Assembly (NCBI GenBank): GCA_017656345.1
Contig: JACDNZ010000008.1
Location: 25,618-89,617 of the forward strand
DNA: 64,000 nt
Direction: 5' to 3'
DNA from: Thermosipho sp. (in: thermotogales)
Lineage (GTDB): Bacteria > Thermotogota > Thermotogae > Thermotogales > Fervidobacteriaceae
Below, piece by piece: positions 1-8,774 of this stretch. Numbering within the stretch: the first letter of the stretch is position 1; each line of letters opens with the position of its first letter. The notes under the pieces were generated by a model. It was not told the origin of the DNA. It worked only from the letters and a program-made list of their open reading frames with translations, and ran no database searches. The translations under genes and the position numbers were made by a program.

Positions 1-20
1 TAAATGGAGAGGAATAAGAT

Positions 21-746
21 ATGAAATATTTTGAAACCTGGGATTTACCTGGAGATTTAAATATGGCCATTGATTATTCTTTGGGCTTTTTAAATCAACC
101 TTTCCTTCGTTTTTACACCTGGAAAGTTCCTACCCTTTCATTAGGCGTGCATCAAAAACCAAAAAATATTAATTTCAAATTTTTAAAAGAAATAGGTTAT
201 GAATGTGTTAGAAGGCCCACAGGTGGAAGGGCCGTTCTTCATTTTAAGGAACTTACTTATAGTATAGTAATTCCAAAATGGCATGAATTTTTCAAACTTT
301 CAGTTTTAGACTTTTATAAAGAGATTTCAAAAATCATTGTTGAAGGTTTGAATTCTCTTGGCTTTCCTGTTTCTTTAACTGAGAGAGGCAAAAAAGGAAA
401 TACTTTAGCCTGTTTTGATGCACCATCCTGGTATGAAATAACATTAAAAGATAGGAAGGTTGTTGGAAGTGCCCAAATGAGGACAAAAGACTTTGTATTG
501 CAACATGGTTCAATAATTTTGGAAACAAATAATGAAATAAAGTATTGTTTTAAAAATTATGAATTTGATGTTATGCAATACGGATTAGATTTGCACATGA
601 AGATTGAAATTAATAAATTGAAAGAAAGTTTGCTACAGGCGTTTTCTAAACATTTTAAAATCGAAAAAATGGAAAATATTGATGAAATATTAAAACTCGC
701 TGAAAAAGAAAGGAAGAGATTTATTTGTACGGAAAGTTATACATAA
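21..746 (+). CDS. Lipoate ligase / octanoyltransferase family protein (LplA/LipM-like)
   Basis: A cofactor transferase of the BPL/LplA/LipB fold, acting on lipoyl domains in the cytoplasm. The family hallmark RRPTGGRAVLH lies at residues 64-74. A conserved lysine sits at 146 within RKVVGSAQ, followed by the LQHGSI motif near 160-165. A cysteine at 131 in ACFDAPSWYE is placed as in LipM octanoyltransferases, whose catalytic cysteine lies in this context, so LipM-type octanoyl transfer is as likely as lipoate ligation. At 241 residues it lacks the extra C-terminal domain of long LplA proteins. The ATG start follows GGAGAGG. It overlaps the next gene by 22 bp, so the two are probably co-transcribed. 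The family is firm; the reaction is inferred. Confidence 0.85.
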   Translation: MKYFETWDLPGDLNMAIDYSLGFLNQPFLRFYTWKVPTLSLGVHQKPKNINFKFLKEIGYECVRRPTGGRAVLHFKELTYSIVIPKWHEFFKLSVLDFYKEISKIIVEGLNSLGFPVSLTERGKKGNTLACFDAPSWYEITLKDRKVVGSAQMRTKDFVLQHGSIILETNNEIKYCFKNYEFDVMQYGLDLHMKIEINKLKESLLQAFSKHFKIEKMENIDEILKLAEKERKRFICTESYT

Positions 747-1408
747 TTGGAACACCAATTGGTAATATTGAGGATATAACTTTACGTGCTTTGGAAATAT
801 TAAAAAAAGTTGATTTGATCTTATCTGAAGATACAAGAAGAGTTTTGAAACTTCTAAATTATTATTCTATTTCAAAACCTGTTGATTCTTTTAATGAGCA
901 TAGTTCACTTAAGAAGAAGGAAAAAATAATTGAAAAGTTAAAAAATGGGGAAAATGTTGCATATGTAAGTGATGCAGGAATGCCTGTTATTGCTGACCCT
1001 GGGACTGATTTGATTAATTTGTGCCATGAAAACAACATAGAAGTTGATGTTATTCCAGGGCCAAGTGCAGTTTTGACAGCTTTAACTGCAAGTGGGTTTT
1101 ATGGAAACAGGTTTATGTTTTTAGGTTTTATGCCAAGAGATAAGAAAAGAAGAAGATTGTTAAGAGAAATAGCCAAGGGAGACAGGCTTAATACTATTTA
1201 TATCTTTTTTGAAAACCCGGAACGATTACTAAAAACCTTTAAAGATATTTATGATATCCTCGGTGACATAGAAATTTTTGTAGCAAGAGAGATGACAAAG
1301 ATGTTTCAGGAATACTTTAAGGGAACAGTTATAGAGGCTATTGATCATTTTAATAGCGGTGTAAAAGGTGAAATAACTGTAGTTATTAAAGTTGAGAATA
1401 ATAAATGA
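725..1408 (+). CDS. rsmI: 16S rRNA 2'-O-ribose C1402 methyltransferase RsmI
   Basis: SAM-dependent tetrapyrrole-methylase-fold enzyme that methylates the ribose of C1402 in 16S rRNA, in the decoding centre. The N-terminus carries GTPIGNIEDIT, then SEDTRR (about 36-41), VSDAGMPVIADPG and VIPGPSAVLTALTASG, all diagnostic of RsmI. The start is a TTG inside the end of the preceding gene, with AGGAAGAG upstream. At 227 residues it is shorter than the E. coli protein (about 285) and lacks the variable C-terminal part, which is common in compact genomes. Confidence 0.93.
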   Translation: MYGKLYIIGTPIGNIEDITLRALEILKKVDLILSEDTRRVLKLLNYYSISKPVDSFNEHSSLKKKEKIIEKLKNGENVAYVSDAGMPVIADPGTDLINLCHENNIEVDVIPGPSAVLTALTASGFYGNRFMFLGFMPRDKKRRRLLREIAKGDRLNTIYIFFENPERLLKTFKDIYDILGDIEIFVAREMTKMFQEYFKGTVIEAIDHFNSGVKGEITVVIKVENNK

Positions 1409-1435
1409 GGTTATTTGAAAAAATTTAAAAAAAGA

Positions 1436-1463
1436 TTGACAAAAAATTTAAAAGGTGTATACT
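1436..1463 (+). promoter_or_regulatory. Sigma-70 type promoter of the cold-shock gene
   Basis: TTGACA at 1436-1441 and TATACT at 1458-1463 are separated by 16 bp. This is one of the best -35/-10 pairs in the window. It implies a leader of roughly 50 nt before the ATG at 1520, containing a small CCCC/GGGG hairpin (1472-1485). Confidence 0.8.
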
Positions 1464-1519
1464 TTAATTAACCCCGGAGAAGGGGAATGTAAAATGATTT
1501 ACGAGGAGGCGTTTTTTTT

Positions 1520-1717
1520 ATGAAAGGTACAGTTAAATGGTTTGATGCAAAGAAAGGTTACGGATTCATCACCAAAGAAGATGGTGAGGATATTTTTGTT
1601 CACTGGAGTGCAATCCAGACAGAAGGTTTCAAGACATTAAAAGAAGGTCAAGAAGTTGAGTTTGAGGTTCAAGAAGGTCAAAAGGGTCCTCAAGCTGCAA
1701 ATGTAAAACCACTTTAA
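1520..1717 (+). CDS. Cold-shock domain protein (CspA family)
   Basis: A 65-residue single cold-shock domain protein, a small OB-fold that binds single-stranded RNA or DNA and melts structure. Both nucleic-acid-binding motifs are present: KGYGFI (RNP1) and DIFVHWSAI (RNP2), with the N-terminal MKGTVKWFD typical of CspA/CspB. GAGGAGG lies ten bases before the ATG. The gene is monocistronic, with its own strong promoter and an intrinsic terminator. The leader of about 50 nt may affect expression, as in other csp genes, but it is much shorter than the E. coli cspA leader. Confidence 0.97.
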   Translation: MKGTVKWFDAKKGYGFITKEDGEDIFVHWSAIQTEGFKTLKEGQEVEFEVQEGQKGPQAANVKPL

Positions 1718-1733
1718 TCCGTAGACCAATAAT

Positions 1734-1762
1734 AAGCCCCCATTTAATGGGGGCTTTTAATT
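1734..1762 (+). terminator. Intrinsic terminator after the cold-shock gene
   Basis: Perfect stem AAGCCCCC (1734-1741) / GGGGGCTT (1749-1756) with a 7-nt AT loop, followed by TTTTAATTTATTTATT. It abuts the end of the convergent zinc ribbon gene and may serve both strands. Confidence 0.9.
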
Positions 1763-1980
1763 TATTTATTAGATGATTTGTTTTCTTGTTTGGAGGAATT
1801 GCTGTTTTTACTGTCTGTTATATAAAATCCACTTCCTTTAAACACAATTCCAACTCTACCAATTGTTCTTTCCATTTCATTTCCACATACATCACATATT
1901 ATTTCCGGTGTATCATTAATTCCGTGAAGTTCAACTTTTTCGGTTCCGCAATTTTTACAAATATACCTGTACATTGGCAT
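1762..1980 (-). CDS. FmdB-family zinc ribbon protein
   Basis: A 72-residue protein beginning MPMYRYICKNCG, with two CxxC pairs (CKNC and CDVC) that form a zinc ribbon, then FKGSGFYITD and a Ser/Asn/Lys-rich tail. This is the layout of the FmdB/CxxC_CXXC_SSSS family, often called putative regulatory proteins; the function is not established. An upstream in-frame ATG at 2016 is possible, but GGAGGTGA lies just before the ATG at 1980, so that start is preferred. It diverges from priA. Confidence 0.85.
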   Translation of the reverse strand: MPMYRYICKNCGTEKVELHGINDTPEIICDVCGNEMERTIGRVGIVFKGSGFYITDSKNSNSSKQENKSSNK

Positions 1981-2095
1981 TTTATCACCTCCATTGCTGG
2001 TCTGATAATTTTCCATTTATATTATTATATAACAGTCAAACTAAGTCAAGTACAATTAGTTATCTATATGGTAAAATTTGTATGAGGTGAAGATA

Positions 2096-4342
2096 ATGGT
2101 ATATGAAATTGCTTTGTCGGGAATTAATGTGAATAAACCATTATTTTATTCATATGAACTTGATCTTGAGATTGGTGAAAGGGTTTATGTTAACTATAAT
2201 GGGAAAAAGATAATTGCATATATTTTAGATAAAGGCGATTATACAAAAAAAGATGGCGATATTATAGGTAGAGTTGATGGTAGAAGTTTTGTTGCTGACT
2301 GGTATGTTAGAGTCATAAAAGAAGTGAGTAAAGAATACAATATACCTGCTGGAAGGTTGCTGGATTTGTCTTTTCCAAAAGGCATTGATGAGTATTTTGT
2401 GAATAAGATAAAATCATTAAGTCCTTTATATCCTATCGAAGAATTAACAGTAAAGGAATTTGTTAAAAAATATGGAGAAAATAAATTAAAAGAATTCCTA
2501 AAAAATGGCTTAATAAAGATTGAAAAAGATTTAATGGTAAGAAAACCAAGGCCTCAGAGGGATATGTATGTGTATCTTGAAGCTGATATAAGAGAAATTT
2601 CAGAAAAAAGATTAACACAAAAACAAAAAAAGGTTCTAAATTATCTTCTTTCAAGAGGAACGGCGACTTATCGTGAGTTGAAAAGTATATTAGGTATTTC
2701 CAAGGATACTCTTTTACAACTTGAAAGAAAGAAAATTGTGAAACTATATGAAAAACCAGTAGAGTATGAAAACAGGAGAGTTGAACTTACAGAAAATCAA
2801 AGAAATATAGTTGAGGATATAAAAAGAAACAAAGGGAAACATTTGTTAATGGGAGTCACAGGAAGTGGGAAAACAGAAGTTTATCTTTCGGTCATGGAAC
2901 ATTTTTTAAAAATTGGAAGAACGTTGTATCTTGTTCCAGAGACGTCTTTAATTGAGCAAACTTATTCCAGAATAAAATCAAGATTTCCAGAACTTAACAT
3001 AGGCATTTATCATAGTTATCTAACTAAGTCAAAAAAGATAGATATCTGGTTAAAAAGTGTAACAGGGGAAATAGATGTATTAATTGGAACAAGAAGTGCT
3101 GTTTTTGTCCCTTTAAAAAATCTTAATCTTGTAATAGTTGATGAGGAGCACGATGATAGTTACTATCAGGACACTCCTCCTATATACGATGCTATTTCCA
3201 TAGTCGAAAGATTTCCAAAGACAGTTATTTTCGGTAGTGCTACTCCACGTTTAGAGCATTATCAGGCTGCGAAAGAGGGAAGGTTCCACTTTCATATTCT
3301 ACCTGAAAGGTTTGGAACAGTTTTACCTGATGTTGATATCATTGATTTAAACAAGGAGGAAAAATTAACGCCACATCTTTCCAGAAAGGTAATTGAAGAG
3401 ATTAAATCAGAGCTTGATAAAGGTAATAGCGTCATAACTTTTGTAAGACGAAAAGGTTTTTCACTTTTAATGTGTCAGAGATGTGGGTATTTTGTAAAAT
3501 GTCCGCATTGTGATGTTGCCTTGACATATCATAAAGAAGAAGGGAAATTAAAATGTCATATTTGTGGTTACACTCAAAGTGTTATAAATGTCTGCCCTTC
3601 TTGTGGTTCTGTAATGCTACTTGAAAAAGGTGCAGGGACAGAAAGGATGGAAAAAGAGTTAACAGCCCTTTTTCCAGGTAGAATCATTACCCGGGCTGAT
3701 ACGGAGATAATCAAAAAGCCAAACTTATTTAATGATGTCATTAAGGACCTTTTAAATGGAAAAATTGATATATTAGTTGGAACAAAGATGATTACAAAAG
3801 GATTGGATGTTCCAAGTATTTCACTGATTGTTGTTACTGATATTGATGCAATTTATAAGTTACCGGATTATAATTCTGAGATAAAAGCTTTTCAATTGCT
3901 TGTTCAGGTAGTGGGGAGATCAGGGCGAAGGAGTAAAGGAAAGGCTTTAATACAAACGTATAATCCAGAAAGTGAAGTATTAAAATACGCAATCGAACAA
4001 AATGTTGTTAAATTTTATGAAAATGAGCTTAATAAAAGGAAGAATCTAAATTATCCACCTTTTTCTAACGTTGTTCAGGTAATTACATATTCATCCGATA
4101 AAGAATTTGGTTATGTTTCCATTAGTAAGATTGTGGATGAACTTAAAAAGGTTATAGAAGATGAGATTATTGGACCTACTGAATATATAATTCCAAGAAT
4201 AAGAGGTAATTATCTGCATCACTTTATAGTAAAGACAAAGAATGTAAAAGAAATAAATGAAAAGCTAAATAAAGTGTTGACCAATTATCCAACAAAAACC
4301 ATTGTCAGGATAAATCCTCCTTCGCTTCTGACTTATGCTTGA
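2096..4342 (+). CDS. priA: Primosomal replication restart helicase PriA
   Basis: A 3'-5' superfamily 2 DNA helicase that reloads the replisome at stalled forks. The order is: N-terminal DNA-binding domain; a winged-helix-like stretch (about 170-225); Walker A GVTGSGKT near 253-260; DEEH box near 349-352; a cluster of eight cysteines between about 459 and 503 (MCQRC, CPHC, CHIC, CPSC) for two zinc ions; then the C-terminal helicase motifs with GTKMITKG and QVVGRSGR. The ATG at 2096 follows GAGGTGA; an upstream TTG at 2078 has no ribosome binding site. At 748 residues it is a usual size. Confidence 0.95.
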   Translation: MVYEIALSGINVNKPLFYSYELDLEIGERVYVNYNGKKIIAYILDKGDYTKKDGDIIGRVDGRSFVADWYVRVIKEVSKEYNIPAGRLLDLSFPKGIDEYFVNKIKSLSPLYPIEELTVKEFVKKYGENKLKEFLKNGLIKIEKDLMVRKPRPQRDMYVYLEADIREISEKRLTQKQKKVLNYLLSRGTATYRELKSILGISKDTLLQLERKKIVKLYEKPVEYENRRVELTENQRNIVEDIKRNKGKHLLMGVTGSGKTEVYLSVMEHFLKIGRTLYLVPETSLIEQTYSRIKSRFPELNIGIYHSYLTKSKKIDIWLKSVTGEIDVLIGTRSAVFVPLKNLNLVIVDEEHDDSYYQDTPPIYDAISIVERFPKTVIFGSATPRLEHYQAAKEGRFHFHILPERFGTVLPDVDIIDLNKEEKLTPHLSRKVIEEIKSELDKGNSVITFVRRKGFSLLMCQRCGYFVKCPHCDVALTYHKEEGKLKCHICGYTQSVINVCPSCGSVMLLEKGAGTERMEKELTALFPGRIITRADTEIIKKPNLFNDVIKDLLNGKIDILVGTKMITKGLDVPSISLIVVTDIDAIYKLPDYNSEIKAFQLLVQVVGRSGRRSKGKALIQTYNPESEVLKYAIEQNVVKFYENELNKRKNLNYPPFSNVVQVITYSSDKEFGYVSISKIVDELKKVIEDEIIGPTEYIIPRIRGNYLHHFIVKTKNVKEINEKLNKVLTNYPTKTIVRINPPSLLTYA

Positions 4343-4360
4343 TGACCGTGAAATTTGGCA

Positions 4361-6481
4361 TCAATTAATCATTTTTAAACTGATATGTTTTAAATCTTTA
4401 TCTATATCTATTATTTCAACATCAACAATTTGATTGATATGAATTTCACCATTTAGTTTGCTTTTATGTATTAGCCCACTTTCTTTGATACCAATGTCTA
4501 CAAAAGCTCCAAAATCTGTGATGTTGGTTACTGTTCCTTGAAGTCTCATACCAACTTTTAAATCTTCAAATGTTAGTATGTCATCGTATAAAAGTGGTTG
4601 AGGCAGCTCATCCCGAGGATCTCTCCCGGGTTTTATTAAATCCAGAATAATATCCTTTAATGTGTAAATTCCTATATCTAATTCTTTTGAGAGTTCTGTA
4701 AGTTTTTTTTCATCACTAAGAATTTTTTCCATAGTATTTTTAATTTGGTTTTCCTTTTCTTTTATATTAAATACATTAAATCCGTATATTGACAGTAATT
4801 TTCTTGCTGTTTCGTAGTTTTCTGGGTGGATTCCCGTCATTTCTAAGGGGTTTGCTCCATCAAATATACGTAAAAAACCTGCGCATTGTTGATATATTTT
4901 TTCGCCAAGGCCTTTAATTTTTAAAAGTTCTTTTCTTTCTATAAATTTCCCATGCGTTTCTCTGTACTCAACAATTTTTTTTGATAGTTTCGAAGTAATT
5001 CCTGAAACATATTCAAGTAGTTTGGGGGATGCAGTGTTTAAATTAACTCCAACATGATTAACGACATCTTCTACTACGTTATCCAGTTTTTCTTTTAAAA
5101 GTTTTTGATTTACATCATGCTGGTATTGGCCAACTCCAAGTGATTTTGGGTCTATTTTGACAAATTCTGCAAGTGGATCTAAGACTCTCCTGCCAATACT
5201 TATTGCACCCCTGATTGTGACATCAAGATTAGGAAATTCTTCCTTTGCAAGCTTAGATGCAGAATAAACTGATGCACCTGCTTCATTTACAAATAGATAT
5301 TTAATATTAAGATTATGATTTTTAATAAGTTGGGCTATAAATTGCTGTGTTTCTCTTGAAGCTGTTCCGTTGCCGATGGCAATTAGATTTAAATCATATT
5401 TCTTGATGAGTTCTAAAACAATTTTTTCTGAATTTTCAAAGTCATTGTGGGGTGGTACAGGATAAATTGTTTTATGTTCCAGAAATTTTCCATTTTCATC
5501 AATTACGACTACCTTACAACCTGTTCTATAACCAGGATCAATTGCTAGAATTCGTTTTCCTTTTATTGGAGGGGTTAAAAGAAGCTCTTTTAAATTTTTT
5601 GAAAATATTTCGATAGCTCTTTTTTCAGCCTTTTCTTTTAATATTTTCCTCACTTCATTTTCAATAGATGGATAAAGCATATTGTTCCAACCGTATTCAA
5701 GACCTTTTAGAATTAGTTTGTTATTTTCTTTCCAATTGGTAAGGTAGTTATTGAATAAATCATTTTTAAATTTTTCATCCAATTTGATATTTACTTTCAA
5801 GACCCCCTCGTTTTCCCCACGAAAAATGGAAAGAATTCTATATTCTGGGATTTTGTTCAATTTCTGTGTAAAATCAGTGAAAATTTCGTATTTTGTTTTT
5901 GTATTTTCGAACTCTTTTTTCTTATACGTTTTTATATATCCGAATTTCAAAATGTAGTCTAGAAGTTTAGTCCTGATTTTTGCGTCATGGGCGAACCATT
6001 GCCCAATTATATGCGATACTCCTTCTTCAATTTTTTCGATAGAATCAAATTTCTCATTTAGAAATTTTTTTGCTTCAAGATTAAAATCTATTTTTTTAAA
6101 TAATAAAAGCTTGGCGAGCGGTTCTAACCCATTTTCTATAGCGATATCTGCTTTGGTCTTTTTTCTCTTTTTGAATGGAAGATATATATTTTCAAGCTCG
6201 GATAATTTTGTGCAATTTAGAATCTTGTTCTTCAATTCCTCAGTCAGTTTTCCCTGACTATCTATTGATTTTAGAACTGTTTGTTTGTAATTTTCAAGTT
6301 TTTGGTAATAGTTAAATCTATCTTTTATTTCTCTAATTTGTTCTTCATTTAAATTTCCTGTTGCTTCTTTTCTATATCTACTAATAAATGGTACTGTATT
6401 ATTTTCAAGAAGCTCCAGAGTATTTTTAACCTGCCAATACTTAATGTTTAGTTCTTTTGATACTAAATTTATAATATCCAT
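4361..6481 (-). CDS. tex: Tex-family RNA-binding transcription accessory protein
   Basis: A 706-residue Tex/YdcI homologue, a nucleic-acid-binding cytoplasmic protein linked to transcription. The N-terminal Tex helical domain contains NTVPFISRYRKEATG. A YqgF/RNase H-like domain follows near 315-450 (ILAIDPGYRTG). Then come a helix-hairpin-helix region (about 485-545, with KIKGLGEKIYQQCAGFLRI) and a C-terminal S1 RNA-binding domain (GTVTNITDFGAFVDIG). Full length and intact. The start ATG follows GGGAGGTAG. It is convergent with priA, 18 bp away. Confidence 0.96.
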   Translation of the reverse strand: MDIINLVSKELNIKYWQVKNTLELLENNTVPFISRYRKEATGNLNEEQIREIKDRFNYYQKLENYKQTVLKSIDSQGKLTEELKNKILNCTKLSELENIYLPFKKRKKTKADIAIENGLEPLAKLLLFKKIDFNLEAKKFLNEKFDSIEKIEEGVSHIIGQWFAHDAKIRTKLLDYILKFGYIKTYKKKEFENTKTKYEIFTDFTQKLNKIPEYRILSIFRGENEGVLKVNIKLDEKFKNDLFNNYLTNWKENNKLILKGLEYGWNNMLYPSIENEVRKILKEKAEKRAIEIFSKNLKELLLTPPIKGKRILAIDPGYRTGCKVVVIDENGKFLEHKTIYPVPPHNDFENSEKIVLELIKKYDLNLIAIGNGTASRETQQFIAQLIKNHNLNIKYLFVNEAGASVYSASKLAKEEFPNLDVTIRGAISIGRRVLDPLAEFVKIDPKSLGVGQYQHDVNQKLLKEKLDNVVEDVVNHVGVNLNTASPKLLEYVSGITSKLSKKIVEYRETHGKFIERKELLKIKGLGEKIYQQCAGFLRIFDGANPLEMTGIHPENYETARKLLSIYGFNVFNIKEKENQIKNTMEKILSDEKKLTELSKELDIGIYTLKDIILDLIKPGRDPRDELPQPLLYDDILTFEDLKVGMRLQGTVTNITDFGAFVDIGIKESGLIHKSKLNGEIHINQIVDVEIIDIDKDLKHISLKMIN

Positions 6482-6500
6482 TTTTTCTACCTCCCAGTCA

Positions 6501-6509
6501 ATTATATCA
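6501..6509 (-). promoter_or_regulatory. Probable extended -10 promoter of tex
   Basis: On the minus strand the sequence reads TGATATAAT, a TGn-TATAAT extended -10, about 20 bp before the tex ATG. No good -35 sits at the right distance. The implied leader is short but still includes the GGGAGGTAG ribosome binding site. Confidence 0.5.
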
Positions 6510-6657
6510 AAAACAAAACTTTCAATATTACTGATTAATTTAAATTTAAAGTATTTAATATAAATAAATTTGTTTATATGAGTTTTTATGCAATTTTAAT
6601 AGTTGAAGTTGAAAAATGTATAATTAATTGAAAACACAAAAAAAAGGGGGGATGTTT

Positions 6658-6972
6658 TTGTCCAGAAGGGTTGTTGCTCATCCTATACTTGGAGATCTAA
6701 TAGAAGAAGAAGTAATAGAATTTGAATTTGAAGGATTGAAACTAAAAGCTTTGAAAAGTGATACTATTGCCAGTGCTTTGATTAGTAATGGAATTGATAT
6801 CTTTGGATTTTCTGAAAGTGGAAAACCAAAAGGTTTTTTCTGTGCAATAGGTAAATGTTCTTCGTGCCTTGTAGTTGTAGATGGTGTTCCAAACGTAAGA
6901 GCATGTATTACACCTGTAAGAGATGGGATGAGGGTTGAGAGACAAAAAGGAAAGGGGAAACCTGTATGGTAA
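6658..6972 (+). CDS. [2Fe-2S] gamma subunit of an HcnA-like dehydrogenase
   Basis: A 104-residue plant-type [2Fe-2S] ferredoxin-like protein of the kind found as the small subunit of hydrogen cyanide synthase (HcnA), D-hydroxyproline dehydrogenase and the N-terminus of sarcosine oxidase alpha. Cluster cysteines are visible in FFCAIGKCSSCLV and the distal VRACITPV, a C-x4-C-x2-C...C pattern. The best start is the TTG at 6658, five bases after GGGGGGA; an ATG at 6652 overlaps that site and a TTG at 6628 lacks one. It overlaps the alpha subunit gene by 7 bp. It should pass electrons between the flavins of the next two subunits. The partner assignment is family-based. Confidence 0.85.
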   Translation: MSRRVVAHPILGDLIEEEVIEFEFEGLKLKALKSDTIASALISNGIDIFGFSESGKPKGFFCAIGKCSSCLVVVDGVPNVRACITPVRDGMRVERQKGKGKPVW

Positions 6973-8774
6973 AAAAGGTGCAGGCATTAGTTATTGGTGC
7001 GGGTCCAGCAGGTTTATGTGGTTCAATTGCGATTGCAGAGAACGGTGTAGAAGTATTGGTTGTAGATGAGGGATTAGTACCGGGGGGACAACTTCCAAAG
7101 CAAACTCACAAGTTTTTTGGTCATGAAGGTTTCTTTGCTTCAGTGAGAGGGTTCGAAATAGGTGAAAAATTATATAATGATGCAGTAAATCTTGGTGTTA
7201 AATTTTTAATGAAAACAACGGTAAGTGGTATATATGAGGATGTTATTGTTTTATATGATAGAGAAAATGAAAGGATATATGAGATAAATGCTGATTATGT
7301 ATTAATTGCAACGGGTGCTTCTGAAAGGTTCATTTCCTTCAAGAAAAATTATCTTCCAGGTGTGTATGGTGCGGGAGCAGTTCAAACTCTTATGAATCAA
7401 TACAGGGTTTTACCCGGTAATGATTTTCTAATTGTTGGTGCTGGAAATATAGGGCTTATAGTTGCATATCAACTTCTTCAAGCAGGTGCTAATGTAAAAG
7501 CTATTGTTGAAGCCTCAAATAAAGTTGGTGGGTATCTTGTTCATGCAAATAAAGTAAAAAGAATGGGAGTTCCAATACTTTTGAGACATACTATTGTGGA
7601 AGCAATTGGTGAAGAAAGAGTAAGAGGAGCGGTAATAAGTGAAGTTGATGACAGTTTTAATCCTATAAAAGGAACGGAGAAAGAACTTGCGGTAGATACA
7701 ATTTGTTTGGCTGTAGGACTTCAGCCAAGTATTGAACTAGCAGCACAGGCTGGTGCGGAAATAAAATATATTCCTGAGCTTGGAGGATATGTACCAATTC
7801 GAGATGAAAATATGAAAACGACAGTAGATAATGTGTATATTGCTGGAGATCTTGCAAGTATTGAAGAAGCTTCAACAGCGATGATAGAAGGATATATTGC
7901 GGGATATAACATTGCACAGAAGATTACGGGATTGGATTTGAGCGAAAATATCAGTAAAATGAAAAAAGAACTTGAAGAATTTAGAAGAGGACCATTTTCT
8001 GGTAAAGTAAGAAAAGGATTGAAAAAATTTGGAGTAGAGTTTCCTGAAGGTGGCTTTAGAACAGAACCCCAGAAAGATGAAGGGCCTGCCGGGAAATTAA
8101 GGGTAAAGATTGAGTGTCCACAAAATATTCCCTGTAATCCATGTGAAACTTCCTGTCCCACTGGTGCAATCGATGTTGGTGGAAATATTAATGGGTTACC
8201 TTACGTTGATTATGATAAGTGTATAGGTTGTGGTGTTTGTGTAATGAAGTGTCCTGGTCTTGCGATATTCCTGGTACAGGAACTTTCAGATTATTCAATA
8301 GTTGGTATACCATATGAATTTGAATTGCCCGAAAAAGGAGAAAAGGTGTTGCTTTTAGATAGGAATGGTGAAATTGTTGGTGAAGGAGAAATTGAAAAGA
8401 TTGTGAGAAATAGTAAGGGAAAAACACATATTGTATATTTAAAAGTGCCAAAAGGGCTAGAAGATAATGTTAGACATTTTGTTAGACATGAAGAAAAAGA
8501 AGAAGAGATTGTTTGTAGATGTGAAGAAATTACTAGAAGTGAGATTGAGAAGGCTATAGAAGAAGGTTATACGGATTTTGAAGAATTGAGGAGATATTTA
8601 AGAATATCTATGGGGCCTTGTGGAGGAAGAGTGTGTAGATTACAAACTTTATCGATTATTTCATTAAAAACGGGTATTCCCATTTCTGAACTTGAGTCAG
8701 GAAGGTTTAGACCACCTAGTATTCCAATTCCTTTTAAAGCAATACTAAAGGGAGATGAAAAAGATGAAATATAA
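6966..8774 (+). CDS. FAD/NAD-binding alpha subunit with Fe-S domains (HcnB-like dehydrogenase)
   Basis: A 602-residue electron-transfer flavoprotein. The N-terminus binds FAD (VIGAGPAGL, residues about 8-16); a second Rossmann motif (IVGAGNIGL, near 156) binds a nucleotide; DNVYIAGDLA closes the disulfide-reductase-like part. An inserted double-cluster ferredoxin region follows, with cysteines near 383-398 and CIGCGVCVMKCP near 419-430. A BFD-like [2Fe-2S] domain ends the protein: CRC near 516 and GPCGGRVC near 552. Known HcnB/LhpF/sarcosine oxidase alpha relatives share the FAD and BFD parts. The added [4Fe-4S] region suggests a ferredoxin link. Electrons probably come from the DAO-family subunit encoded downstream. 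Confidence 0.87.
   Translation: MVKKVQALVIGAGPAGLCGSIAIAENGVEVLVVDEGLVPGGQLPKQTHKFFGHEGFFASVRGFEIGEKLYNDAVNLGVKFLMKTTVSGIYEDVIVLYDRENERIYEINADYVLIATGASERFISFKKNYLPGVYGAGAVQTLMNQYRVLPGNDFLIVGAGNIGLIVAYQLLQAGANVKAIVEASNKVGGYLVHANKVKRMGVPILLRHTIVEAIGEERVRGAVISEVDDSFNPIKGTEKELAVDTICLAVGLQPSIELAAQAGAEIKYIPELGGYVPIRDENMKTTVDNVYIAGDLASIEEASTAMIEGYIAGYNIAQKITGLDLSENISKMKKELEEFRRGPFSGKVRKGLKKFGVEFPEGGFRTEPQKDEGPAGKLRVKIECPQNIPCNPCETSCPTGAIDVGGNINGLPYVDYDKCIGCGVCVMKCPGLAIFLVQELSDYSIVGIPYEFELPEKGEKVLLLDRNGEIVGEGEIEKIVRNSKGKTHIVYLKVPKGLEDNVRHFVRHEEKEEEIVCRCEEITRSEIEKAIEEGYTDFEELRRYLRISMGPCGGRVCRLQTLSIISLKTGIPISELESGRFRPPSIPIPFKAILKGDEKDEI

Noticed and set aside
6520..6600. AT-rich intergenic stretch as a possible replication origin or curved regulatory region
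   Set aside because: No DnaA-box repeats or iterons seen; it is ordinary AT-rich divergent promoter DNA.
7721..8161. Open frame of 146 codons on the minus strand inside the alpha subunit gene
   Set aside because: Antisense to conserved flavoprotein and Fe-S coding sequence; composition and lack of start signals indicate a shadow.
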